A stretch of DNA of 64,000 bases, from the NCBI GenBank assembly GCA_036273715.1, contig DASUHB010000063.1:1-64000 (forward strand). The letters are read 5' to 3'. Both the position numbers and the translations under genes were made by a program. The notes beneath the pieces were generated by a model, which had not been told where the DNA came from, made no database searches, and saw nothing but the letters and a program-made list of their open reading frames with translations. Below, one piece after another: positions 25,210 to 33,889 of this stretch. Positions within the stretch are counted from its first letter, which is position 1. Every line of letters starts with the position of its first letter. The DNA is from Gemmatimonadaceae bacterium. Its GTDB lineage: Bacteria; Gemmatimonadota; Gemmatimonadetes; Gemmatimonadales; Gemmatimonadaceae.

Positions 25210-26066
25210 GGCGCGAGGGCAGGGGCGAGGTAGAGGGCGGTGAGCGCGTCCAACAATAGGATGACCACCGAGGAAATGACCACGGCCCGCGCCGTCGACC
25301 GGCCCACGCCTTCGGCGCCGGTCTCCGTCACGTAGCCTTCGTACGAGCAGATGAGCGCAATGGACGTACCGAACAGCGTCGCCTTGATGAGGGCGTAGTA
25401 GACCTGAAACGGAATGAACGTGAGGCGCAGGCCGGTCGTGTAATCCGTTAGGCGCACCTTGGTCGCCACGATCACCGTCAGACCCCCGAACACGATGCCG
25501 ATCGCGATCGCCAGAATCGTCAACAGCGGCACCATTGTCAGGCCGGCCACGGTCCGGGGTATCACGAGGTACGCGATGGGATCGTAGGCCAGTGTCTCGA
25601 GGGCGTCGATCTGCTCGGTGACGCGCATCGTGCCGATCTCCGCCGTCATGCGCGCGCCCACGCGCCCGGCCAGCACCAGCGCCGTGAGCAGCGGCCCGAG
25701 CTCGAGCACGACGCTCTGCCTAACGATCCACCCTACGGCCGACAGCTGCACCCCCGGGAAGAGCTGGTACACCGTCTGATACGCCGTCACAGCCCCGATG
25801 AACGCGGCCACGATGCCCGCCAGCGGCAGCGAGTCCACGCCGATGTTCTTCATCTGCTTGATCGTCAGCGGCAGCCAGGTCCGCGGCTCGCCCACCGCAC
25901 GCATGATCTCGCGCAGAAAGTGGACCCGCCACCCCACCTCGAGAAAAATCCCGATCGTGATCTGTGCGACGCGCCGGAAGAACTTGATCGCCGCCCGCTG
26001 CGGCACCGGAAACGAGTCGGTCGGCCGGTGGCCGCCGCCGTGCCTCGGGTAGACGCTCGCGCTCAC
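25206..26066 (-). CDS. MlaE/YrbE-type ABC permease
   Basis: A 286-aa integral membrane protein of the MlaE family, the permease of the MCE lipid transport complex. Typical stretches are LPLAGIVAAFIGAVTAYQTVYQLF, ELGPLLTALVLAGRVGARMTAEIGTMRVTEQIDALETL (the conserved EIGxMxVxEQIDAL motif) and the final helices VISSVVILLLDALTALYL. GTG 26066 is chosen as the first start after the LptG stop (17 nt away), giving a plausible amphipathic leader; it could be shorter. It works with MlaD downstream. The ATPase partner must come from elsewhere in the genome. Confidence 0.88.
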   Translation of the reverse strand: MSASVYPRHGGGHRPTDSFPVPQRAAIKFFRRVAQITIGIFLEVGWRVHFLREIMRAVGEPRTWLPLTIKQMKNIGVDSLPLAGIVAAFIGAVTAYQTVYQLFPGVQLSAVGWIVRQSVVLELGPLLTALVLAGRVGARMTAEIGTMRVTEQIDALETLAYDPIAYLVIPRTVAGLTMVPLLTILAIAIGIVFGGLTVIVATKVRLTDYTTGLRLTFIPFQVYYALIKATLFGTSIALICSYEGYVTETGAEGVGRSTARAVVISSVVILLLDALTALYLAPALAP

Positions 26067-26082
26067 GCGCCGACCCGACGGA

Positions 26083-27171
26083 TCACGTGCGCACCCGCGC
26101 CAGCAGCACGAGCCCGATGGCGGCGAACAGAATGTTAGGCAGCCACGCCGCCAGCTCGGGCGGCACCACCCCGCCTTGCCCAACGGCCTTCGTGAGCTGG
26201 ATCAGCATGAGAAAGATCATCGTCGTCGCGAGACTGATGCCGATGCCGAACGCCGCGCCGCCCCGCTGCGCGCTCGTCGCCAACGGCGCGCCGAAAATCG
26301 CAATGATGATGCACGTCACCGGAATCGCGATCTTGAGCGCCAGCTCCACTTTGAGCTCGTTCGTGTCCGCACCCGACCGCTCGAGCGCGCCGATGAATCG
26401 CCGCAACTCCAGATACCGCATCTCATCGGGACTCGGCGGCGTCGCCGTGAGATCGGCCGGACCCTCCGTGAACGCGTTGTCGCGCAGCGAGTCGAAGTGA
26501 ATCGAGATCGTCTGCAGCGAATCCGGAATCACGTGCAGCTCGCCCTTGTGCAGCATCCACACGTGGTGCGTCGTGTCCCACCGCGCCGATTGCGCCGCCA
26601 CGAGATACGTCGGATACGTTGGGCCGCTGCCTTTCCGCTCGATGGTCACGTGGTCGATCGCTCTCCGGTCCACGTTCAACGACGAAATCTGGTACACGCG
26701 TCCGCGCTGCGCTTCGTACGCGAAGTTGAACCGGTCGCTCACACCGGTGAACTTCCGCTCCTCGAGAATGTCGTTCCGCTTGCGGTCGGTCACCGGAACG
26801 AGCTCGCCCAAAAATAGCGTGAACAGCGCCGTGACGACGGACGCGAGCAGGATGGGCGCGATGAGCCGGTGAAAGCTAATCCCCGAGGCCTTCGCCGCCG
26901 TCACCTCGGAATGCCGCGTGAATGCGCCGATCGAGAAAACCGCCGCGAAGAGCACGGCGGCCGGCAGCACCATGAACATCGAGTCCGGCACCCAATACAG
27001 ATAGCTGAGGGCGATCTGTCCCCAGCCCAGGTTTCGGCTGAGATACTTCTGCAGGTGGTCTGTCGCATCGATGACGATCGCCAGGAGCGGGAAGCCCAGC
27101 GCGGCGGCGATCAGAATCTTGCTGAACTCCGCAAGGACATATCGGTCCAGCGGATGCATCAGCCGCTTCAT
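26083..27171 (-). CDS. lptG: LPS export permease LptG (YjgQ family)
   Basis: A 362-aa permease of the LptB2FG complex that extracts lipopolysaccharide from the inner membrane. It has the family plan: N-terminal helices (LDRYVLAEFSKILIAAALGFPLLAIV), a periplasmic beta-jellyroll in the middle (EAQRGRVYQISSLNVDRRAIDHVTIERK) and three C-terminal helices (AIPVTCIIIAIFGAPLATSAQRGGAAFGIGIS). ATG 27171 overlaps the LptF stop as ATGA. LptF and LptG together imply an LPS-bearing outer membrane. The assignment to G rather than F rests on its second position and normal length. Confidence 0.88.
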   Translation of the reverse strand: MKRLMHPLDRYVLAEFSKILIAAALGFPLLAIVIDATDHLQKYLSRNLGWGQIALSYLYWVPDSMFMVLPAAVLFAAVFSIGAFTRHSEVTAAKASGISFHRLIAPILLASVVTALFTLFLGELVPVTDRKRNDILEERKFTGVSDRFNFAYEAQRGRVYQISSLNVDRRAIDHVTIERKGSGPTYPTYLVAAQSARWDTTHHVWMLHKGELHVIPDSLQTISIHFDSLRDNAFTEGPADLTATPPSPDEMRYLELRRFIGALERSGADTNELKVELALKIAIPVTCIIIAIFGAPLATSAQRGGAAFGIGISLATTMIFLMLIQLTKAVGQGGVVPPELAAWLPNILFAAIGLVLLARVRT

Positions 27172-28826
27172 GCGGCCCTCCGCCCAACGCGAACGCCGAT
27201 GCGCCCGAGCTGGCGCGCGGCCCACACGCGCGCGCGCTCGATGAGCTCCGAGGTGTCGCGCGTCGCCGCCGTGGCGCCGACGCGCTGCGAGCGCACCAGC
27301 ATCACCGCGCCGATCACGCCGAAAATCGCGTTCGCGGCCCACATCGACCAGAAGGGACTGAGCAGGAGCTTGTCGGCCAGCGCTTCGCCGCCAATGAGGC
27401 ACACGTAATAGATTCCGAACGCGACCACACTGACGACGATGACGACGCCCACGCCGCCGCGCGGGAATCGCAGCGCGATCGGCGCTCCGAAGAGCACGAA
27501 CACGACGCACGCCGCGGCCAGCGCGAATTTTTTCTGGATCTCCACTTGATAGCGCGCCATGGTGATGCGCGCATCGGTCATGCGCGACTCGATCACCGCG
27601 ATCTGCGCCGGCGTCACGAAGGGGATCGGCTCCATGCCTAACTGTGGGCGCACCGGGACGGGCGCCGCGCGGCCCGGCGTGCTCACCAGCGGATGCAGGT
27701 TGCCTAACGTGGTGGCCGGCGGCTTCGCCGGCGCCGCCCCGCGCGCGGCCGCCCCGTGCTGCCGAGCCGCCGCCTTCGCATCCCGCCTGGCCGGCACGCC
27801 TTGCTGCGCCTGCGGCACCACGGCGGCATCCGCCGACGGCACGCCCACGGCGCCGAGTGCGCTGCGGACCAGATCGCAGTAGAGCTCGCCCGAGGTCCGC
27901 TTGTCCCGCCGCGCCGGCAGCGCCCCCGGCTCCGGACGACGCCCCGTCGCCGCGTAGCTCGCCGTGTTGCCGAGGTTCGCCGCCAGCTCGCTCCGGGCAA
28001 GCGCGAGCTGATACGCGCCCGTCTGATATTCCTGATTCATCTGGCAGACGGTCATCTCGCGCTCGCCGCGATAGTCGTCCTTCTCCGTTTTCTCGAATTT
28101 GTTGGTCACGCCCCGCACCCGCACGACATCGGTCGTGAAATACAAGCGCTGCAGCGATGCCGGGTCGTCGTTAGGCGTCTGCAGCACGAAGCCGTGGTGC
28201 AGCGTCATCTCGAGCGTGCTCTCGTCCGTCGTCAGCCCCATCACGCCGCTGTCGGCGTAGATCGTCTTGCGATGCGCCGGATCCTCGAAATTGTAAATGA
28301 AGACCTCCCGCATCCGGTTGGTCGCGTTGTCGATGTGCCCGGCCTTGAGGAAAATGCGCCCGGGAATCACCTCGTTGATCACCTGCTCGCGCAGCGCGAA
28401 CGTCGGCTTCTTTCGCGCGATATCCGTTTGCAGCGTGCGCAGCCGGTGATTCGCCCGCGGCAACACCTGATCGTTGAACAGCAGCATGAGCAGCGCCAAC
28501 ACTACCCCGCCTGCCATCACCGGCGCCACGATGCGGTTCACGCTCACCCCGGACGCGCGGAGCGCCGTCACCTCGTTCTCCGCCACCAACCTGCTGAACC
28601 CGTACAGCACCGCGACCAGGACCGCCATCGGCAGCGTCATCGCCACGATGAACGGAATCGACAACAAAAAGAATTCGCCGATGATCGCCCACGACAATCC
28701 CTTGCCCACCAGCTGGCCGAATTGCTTCGCCACCTGGTTCAGCAGCAGCAGGATCGTCAGCGCCGACAACGAGAAAATGAGCGGCCCAACGTGCTCGCGG
28801 ATAATGTACCGCGGAAGAATCTTCAC
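27168..28826 (-). CDS. lptF: LPS export permease LptF (YjgP family) with a large insert
   Basis: A 552-aa permease, well above the usual 360-400 aa. The N-terminus (ILPRYIIREHVGPLIFSLSAL) and the VAENEVTALRASGVSVNRIVAPV coupling-helix region are typical, and the C-terminal helices are intact (AAACVVFVLFGAPIALRF). The extra length is an Ala/Pro/Arg-rich stretch of about 110-120 residues between the periplasmic jellyroll and the last helices (about 27600-27970), with low complexity. The frame stays open throughout, so it is an insertion, not a frameshift. It heads a lptF-lptG-mlaE-mlaD operon. The start ATG 28826 is preceded by a 155-nt divergent promoter region. Confidence 0.87.
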   Translation of the reverse strand: MKILPRYIIREHVGPLIFSLSALTILLLLNQVAKQFGQLVGKGLSWAIIGEFFLLSIPFIVAMTLPMAVLVAVLYGFSRLVAENEVTALRASGVSVNRIVAPVMAGGVVLALLMLLFNDQVLPRANHRLRTLQTDIARKKPTFALREQVINEVIPGRIFLKAGHIDNATNRMREVFIYNFEDPAHRKTIYADSGVMGLTTDESTLEMTLHHGFVLQTPNDDPASLQRLYFTTDVVRVRGVTNKFEKTEKDDYRGEREMTVCQMNQEYQTGAYQLALARSELAANLGNTASYAATGRRPEPGALPARRDKRTSGELYCDLVRSALGAVGVPSADAAVVPQAQQGVPARRDAKAAARQHGAAARGAAPAKPPATTLGNLHPLVSTPGRAAPVPVRPQLGMEPIPFVTPAQIAVIESRMTDARITMARYQVEIQKKFALAAACVVFVLFGAPIALRFPRGGVGVVIVVSVVAFGIYYVCLIGGEALADKLLLSPFWSMWAANAIFGVIGAVMLVRSQRVGATAATRDTSELIERARVWAARQLGRIGVRVGRRAA

Positions 28827-28981
28827 CGATGTGAGCTCGCGTTCGCTTTCCGCGACGAGGGATTCACGCCAAATCTAAGACGAGCGGCACCGCCGCGAAG
28901 GCGCCCCCCGCTTCCCGATGGACCGCCGACACGCACACCTGCTACTATTCCCACGACGACCTCTCGACTCCGGAGCAGTCT

Positions 28982-29902
28982 TTGCGCACCCGATTTTGGA
29001 TGTTGTGTCTGTTTTCGCTCGGCATCACCGCATGCTCGCACGAAGGCCCGAAAACCTCCTTCAACGGTGAGGAGGCCCTCGGCTTCGTCAAGACGCAGCT
29101 CGACTTCGGACCACGGATTCCCGGATCGCCCGCCCACCGCAAGACGGGCGACTGGATCGTCGCCCAGATGAAGCGGCGCGCCGATACGGTCATCGAGCAG
29201 CGATGGACCCACGTCACCGTGCACGGCGACACGCTGCCGCTCCGGAACATCATTGCACGGTTCAAGCCCGCCGCCGCCCAACGCATTCTGTATCTCACCC
29301 ACTGGGATACGCGCCCGATCTCCGACGGCGCCAAGGACCCCGCCCAACGGACGCTTCCCATGCCGGGCGCCAACGACGGCGCCTCCGGCGTCGCGTTGTT
29401 TATTGCGTTAGGCGACGCCCTGCGCAAGACCCCGCCCACCGTCGGCGTCGACCTCGTGTTCGTCGACGGCGAAGACTACGGCGACTTCGATGACGGCGAC
29501 CTCGCCAAGAGCACCGACGTCCTCCTCGGCTCGACGTACTTCGCCCAACACCTGCCCTCGCCTAACTATAAACCCCTGTACGGCGTCCTCTGGGACATGA
29601 TCGGCGACCGCGACCTCGATATTTATCAGGAAGGACACTCCCTCCAACAAGCGCCCGAAGTCGTCTCCCTCGTCTGGAACACCGCCGCCGACCTGGGCTA
29701 CTCACGATACTTCATTCCCGCTCCCGGCCAGATCATTACCGACGACCACGTCCCCCTGCTCAACGCCGGAATGCACGTGATCGACGTCATCGACTATGAC
29801 TATCCCTGGCACCATACCCCCCAGGATACCTTCGACAAAGTCTCCGCCCAGAGCCTCCAGATCGTCGGTGACGTTGCCACCAAACTCCTAACGACGCAGT
29901 AA
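28982..29902 (+). CDS. M28-family glutaminyl-peptide cyclotransferase-like lipoprotein
   Basis: A 306-aa exported zinc enzyme. A short signal ends in a lipobox-like GITAC. The M28 ligands are visible in order: His and Asp in LTHWDTRP, Asp in GANDGASGVA, Glu in VFVDGEDYGD, Asp in LWDMIGDRD and the late His in YPWHHTPQD. The DGEDYGDF and HTPQDTFDK motifs fit the glutaminyl cyclase branch, which cyclises N-terminal Gln to pyroglutamate; an aminopeptidase role is the alternative. The start is TTG 28982, backed by GGAG a few bases upstream (near 28973). It is divergent from lptF. Confidence 0.88.
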   Translation: MRTRFWMLCLFSLGITACSHEGPKTSFNGEEALGFVKTQLDFGPRIPGSPAHRKTGDWIVAQMKRRADTVIEQRWTHVTVHGDTLPLRNIIARFKPAAAQRILYLTHWDTRPISDGAKDPAQRTLPMPGANDGASGVALFIALGDALRKTPPTVGVDLVFVDGEDYGDFDDGDLAKSTDVLLGSTYFAQHLPSPNYKPLYGVLWDMIGDRDLDIYQEGHSLQQAPEVVSLVWNTAADLGYSRYFIPAPGQIITDDHVPLLNAGMHVIDVIDYDYPWHHTPQDTFDKVSAQSLQIVGDVATKLLTTQ

Positions 29903-29995
29903 CCGCTCGTCCGCACGACCCCGCAACAATTCGCGCCGCACCCAAAATGTTTCGATGACGCCGCCCGCACCGATCCATCCTATCGTGCGGCCACG

Positions 29996-30631
29996 ATGCC
30001 AACACCCGCCGAACGCCGCGCCCTCTTCTTCCTCTCGGCACTCCTCGTGCTCGGCGGCGCCGTCCGGGCCTACGCAGCCCTGGCCGGCCACGCCCAGCCC
30101 TCTGCCTTCGAAGCCGCAGATCTCGACCGCCAAATCCAAGACGTCGATTCGGCCAGAGCCCGCACACGCAAACCGGTTCGAAAAACTCGGCGCGGCTCGA
30201 TTGTTCACGACACCATAGGCGAGGTCAACGTTCCAGCAGGCTCGGCGTCCGCGCAGAGCGGCGCGACCACGGAGCCCCCATCCCTGCTGGTCAGGCTCCC
30301 GCGCCGTTCACGCAAACGGGACTCTTCCACTACAGCCACCAACGTCCGGGTGGACATGGACGTCGCCACACCAGCCGAAATCGAACGCCTTCCACGCATC
30401 GGGCCAACGCTCGCCCGACGCATCGTTGCCAATCGCGATTCACTCGGTCCGTTCGGCAATCTCGACGAATTGAAACGCGTCCGCGGAGTCGGTCCGGCGC
30501 TCGCGCGCATCCTCGCGCCACATGTGACTTTCTCCCTCCAACCGCGTCCTCACCCTGTGGATCGACCGGACGGACGAGGGGCCGCCCGAAAGCCACGCCG
30601 CAGCCGCGCCCGCGTGTCAGATCCTCCCTAA
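29996..30631 (+). CDS. ComEA-like helix-hairpin-helix DNA-binding protein
   Basis: A 211-aa protein anchored by one N-terminal hydrophobic helix (ALFFLSALLVLGGAVRAYAAL). After a basic, disordered linker, a ComEA-type double helix-hairpin-helix domain occupies about residues 115-180: VDMDVATPAEIERLPRIGPTLARRIVANR, then FGNLDELKRVRGVGPALARIL. ComEA binds incoming double-stranded DNA in the periplasm during natural transformation. The position right before pilB, pilT and pilC, whose pilus machine pulls in DNA, agrees with that. The basic C-terminal tail (KPRRSRARVSDPP) is not conserved in the family. Competence is inferred, not shown. Confidence 0.8.
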   Translation: MPTPAERRALFFLSALLVLGGAVRAYAALAGHAQPSAFEAADLDRQIQDVDSARARTRKPVRKTRRGSIVHDTIGEVNVPAGSASAQSGATTEPPSLLVRLPRRSRKRDSSTTATNVRVDMDVATPAEIERLPRIGPTLARRIVANRDSLGPFGNLDELKRVRGVGPALARILAPHVTFSLQPRPHPVDRPDGRGAARKPRRSRARVSDPP

Positions 30632-30732
30632 GCTCACCGACAAGCGACGACGCATCCGCCGCCGGCACACGCTTACGCCGCGCCCTCCAATCGACTCGAT
30701 CAACGACGCGAAATAACCCGACCCGGGCGAAC

Positions 30733-32559
30733 ATGGCTGCACCCGTAGCTGCATCTGGCGAGCGCATCGGCGAGCTCCTCATCCGGGAAGGGCTCATCAC
30801 GCGCGAAGCGCTCGAAAAAGCGCTTCAAGAGCAGAAAAACACGGGCATGCGCGTCGGCTACAACCTCGTCAAGCTCGGCTTCATCGATGAAGTCGATCTC
30901 ACGAGGATGCTCGCCCGCCAGTATCGCATGCCCGCTGTCGACCTCAGCAATTTCGAGGTCGATGCTCGCATCGCCAAGCTGATCCCGGCCGAACTGGCGC
31001 AGCGCCACCTCGTGCTTCCCCTCAAGCGCGAAGGACGCACCCTCACCGTCGCGATGGCCGACCCCTCCGACCTCGGCGTCATCGACGACCTGAAGTTCAT
31101 CACGCGGTACGACATCTTCCCGGTCATCGCCGGCGAATACACGCTCCGCAACGCCATCGAGCGGCACTACGGCGAGACGCCGGACGACGCGCTGCAAAAC
31201 CTCCTCGCCGACATCGGCGACGATGGCGACGTTGAAGTTGTCGAAGACCGCGAAGAAGAAGTCAACGCCACAGCGCTCGCTGCGGCCATCGACGACGCAC
31301 CCGTCGTCAAGTTGATCAACGGCCTCCTCACCGACGCCGTCAAACGCGGCGCTTCAGACATCCACTTCGAGTGCTACGAACACGAGATGCGCGTCCGCTA
31401 TCGCATCGACGGCGCTCTCCAGGAAGTCATGAAGCCCCCCATGAAACTCAAGGCCGCCCTGATCTCGCGCTTCAAGATCATGGCGAACCTCAACATCGCC
31501 GAACGCCGCGTGCCCCAAGACGGCCGCATCAAACTCAAAATCGGCAAGAAGGTGATCGACTACCGCGTGTCGACACTGCCGACCCTGTTCGGCGAGAAAG
31601 TGGTTCTCCGTATTCTCGACAAAGGCAACCTCACGCTCGACCTCGAAAAGTTCGGCATCGAGCCGCGCGCCGAACACGATCTCATGGAGGCCGTCTCCAA
31701 TCCGTACGGCATGGTGCTCGTCACCGGCCCAACGGGATCCGGCAAAACGACGACGCTCTATTCGGCGCTCTCCAAGGTCAACAACATCGATGTCAACATC
31801 ATGACCGCCGAAGATCCCGTCGAATACAACTTGTACGGGATCAATCAGGTGCTCGTCCGCACGGACATCGGACTCTCGTTCGCCGCAGCCCTCAAAGCGT
31901 TCCTACGGCAAGACCCGAACATCATCATGATCGGCGAGATCCGCGACCTCGAGACCGGTGGCATCGCTATCAAGGCTGCCCTCACCGGTCACCTCGTCAT
32001 GTCCACCCTCCACACCAACTCGGCTCCCGAAACGGTGACGCGACTCCTCGACATGGGCCTCGAGCCGTTCAATGTCGCCTCCGCGCTCAACCTGGTCCTC
32101 GCCCAACGACTGGTGCGACGCATCTGCAATCGATGCCGGGAGCGCTACGAGTGGAGCGATGACGAGTACCGCGCCACCAAACTCTCCCCCGAGATGACCC
32201 TGGGCGACATGCACTACACAGATGAGGCCGTCCAGAACATGAAACGCGGCGCCGTCGCCGACGCCCAACCAATCGTCGCCGACTTCGACCTCAACACGAA
32301 AATCGAGCAGCTTCCGCTCTGGCGCGGACGCGGATGCGATGCCTGCGCCGGGTCCGGCCTAAAAGGACGTCAAGGATTGTACGAGGTAATGGCCATGACA
32401 CCGCGCGTTCGAAAACTGATTCTCCAAAACGTCGGCGCCGTGGAGATCCGCGAGGCCGCCATCTCCGACGGCATGCTCACCCTGCGCATGGATGGGCTGC
32501 TCAAAGTGATGAAAGGAATAACGACGCTCGAGCAAGTCATTCGCGAGACAGCCGCCTGA
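30733..32559 (+). CDS. pilB: Type IV pilus assembly ATPase PilB
   Basis: A 608-aa cytoplasmic motor that drives pilus extension. The N-terminal MshEN (GSPII_E_N) domain (GERIGELLIREGLITREALEKALQEQ) is followed by the GspE core: Asp box region, Walker A GPTGSGKTTTLY, Walker B MIGEIRDLET and the His box GHLVMSTLHTNSAPETVTRL. The zinc cysteines are CNRC and CDAC, the latter in CDACAGSGLKGRQGLYEV. The first gene of pilB-pilT-pilC; the 138-nt gap to pilT contains no recognisable site. The pilin, secretin and PilMNOPQ genes are outside the window. The canonical GTTAGGC word is absent from this gene. Confidence 0.96.
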   Translation: MAAPVAASGERIGELLIREGLITREALEKALQEQKNTGMRVGYNLVKLGFIDEVDLTRMLARQYRMPAVDLSNFEVDARIAKLIPAELAQRHLVLPLKREGRTLTVAMADPSDLGVIDDLKFITRYDIFPVIAGEYTLRNAIERHYGETPDDALQNLLADIGDDGDVEVVEDREEEVNATALAAAIDDAPVVKLINGLLTDAVKRGASDIHFECYEHEMRVRYRIDGALQEVMKPPMKLKAALISRFKIMANLNIAERRVPQDGRIKLKIGKKVIDYRVSTLPTLFGEKVVLRILDKGNLTLDLEKFGIEPRAEHDLMEAVSNPYGMVLVTGPTGSGKTTTLYSALSKVNNIDVNIMTAEDPVEYNLYGINQVLVRTDIGLSFAAALKAFLRQDPNIIMIGEIRDLETGGIAIKAALTGHLVMSTLHTNSAPETVTRLLDMGLEPFNVASALNLVLAQRLVRRICNRCRERYEWSDDEYRATKLSPEMTLGDMHYTDEAVQNMKRGAVADAQPIVADFDLNTKIEQLPLWRGRGCDACAGSGLKGRQGLYEVMAMTPRVRKLILQNVGAVEIREAAISDGMLTLRMDGLLKVMKGITTLEQVIRETAA

Positions 32560-32697
32560 CGCCGGATCAGAACCTCCGGAGCTCCAGGCACGCGAGGCGA
32601 TCACATCGGTTCCCCACGGCTGCGGCAGTGTTTTACCACGGTCGCGGCTTGCAAGTCTATCGTGTAACGCACAGCTGACTCTCACTCGATACAGGCC

Positions 32698-33867
32698 ATG
32701 ACGTCTCCCGCGCCAGCCCCCTCGCCGGTCAACCTCCGCTCGCTCCTCGAAGAGATGATCGAGCGCGATGCGTCCGACCTGCACATCACAGCGGGCGACA
32801 AACCGAAGCTGCGCATCGACGGCGACATACAGAACGCCAACGTCGAGACGGTGCTCTCGCCAAAAGACACCATGCAGTTGGCCTACTCGATTCTCACCGA
32901 AAATCAGAAAAAGCGGTTCGAAACCGAGGATGAGCTCGACTTCTCCTTCGGCATTCAGAACCTCGCGCGCTTCCGCGGCAACTGCTTCAAACAGCGCGGC
33001 TGCGTGTCGCTCGTCATCCGCCAGATCCCGTTCAACGTCCGCACGTTCGAGGAGCTCGGTCTTCCCGCGGCCGTCGCCCGCATGGCCGAAAAGCCGCGCG
33101 GCCTGGTTCTCGTCACCGGCCCAACGGGTTCCGGCAAGAGCACCACCCTCGCGGCGATGATCGACAAGATCAACCGCGAACGCAAAGGACACATCATCAC
33201 GGTGGAAGACCCAATCGAGTTCATCCACCGCCACCAGACCTGCATCGTCAACCAGCGCGAAGTCGGCACCGACACCAAGAGCTTCGCCACCGCGCTCAAG
33301 TACGCGTTGCGCGAAGACCCCGACACGATCCTCGTCGGCGAAATGCGCGATCTCGAAACCATCCAGGCAGCGCTCACCATCGCCGAAACCGGTCACCTCT
33401 GCCTCGCCACCCTTCACACCAACTCGGCGGCCGAAGCGATCAATCGCGTGATCGACGTGTTCCCGTCACACCAGCAGGAACAGGTGCGCGCCCAGTTGGC
33501 CTTCACGCTCGAAGGCATCATCACGCAAACGCTGCTGCCGCGCGCAAAGGGGCGCGGACGCGCCATGGCCGCGGAGATCCTCGTCGTCACCCCGGCCATC
33601 CGCGCGCTCATCCGCGATGCGAAGGTGCACCAGATCTATTCGTTGATGCAGGGCGGAAAAAAGTACGGCATGCAGACGCTCAACGACGCGCTCTACCAGT
33701 TGTATGTCGCGCGCGAAGTCGAAATGGACGAGTGCCTGCGTGTGTCGTCGGACCCGAATGAATTCATGCGCATGATCGGCGAAGCGCCACTCACCGCCGA
33801 TGCCGCCGACCTGATGAAGAGCGGCAACAAGCCGTCCAAGGTTGCGTCCATCGCGGGGAAGCGTTAG
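32698..33867 (+). CDS. pilT: Type IV pilus retraction ATPase PilT
   Basis: A 389-aa retraction motor that depolymerises pili, needed for twitching and DNA uptake. Marks are LLEEMIERDASDLHITAGDKPKLRIDG at the N-terminus, Walker A GPTGSGKSTTLA, the Asp box ITVEDPIEFIH, Walker B ILVGEMRDLET, the His box GHLCLATLHTNSA and the PilT-specific FPSHQQEQVRAQLA. It is slightly longer than typical (about 350-370 aa) because of the C-terminal tail. ATG 32698; the stop TAG is in a relaxed copy of the dispersed word (CGTTAGCC). It lies 22 nt before pilC. Confidence 0.97.
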   Translation: MTSPAPAPSPVNLRSLLEEMIERDASDLHITAGDKPKLRIDGDIQNANVETVLSPKDTMQLAYSILTENQKKRFETEDELDFSFGIQNLARFRGNCFKQRGCVSLVIRQIPFNVRTFEELGLPAAVARMAEKPRGLVLVTGPTGSGKSTTLAAMIDKINRERKGHIITVEDPIEFIHRHQTCIVNQREVGTDTKSFATALKYALREDPDTILVGEMRDLETIQAALTIAETGHLCLATLHTNSAAEAINRVIDVFPSHQQEQVRAQLAFTLEGIITQTLLPRAKGRGRAMAAEILVVTPAIRALIRDAKVHQIYSLMQGGKKYGMQTLNDALYQLYVAREVEMDECLRVSSDPNEFMRMIGEAPLTADAADLMKSGNKPSKVASIAGKR

Positions 33868-33889
33868 CCCGCCAGCCAGAGACTGATCC

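Noticed and set aside
28141-28200. Frameshift as the cause of the long LptF
   Set aside because: One frame stays open from the N-terminal to the C-terminal family motifs, so it is an in-frame insert.
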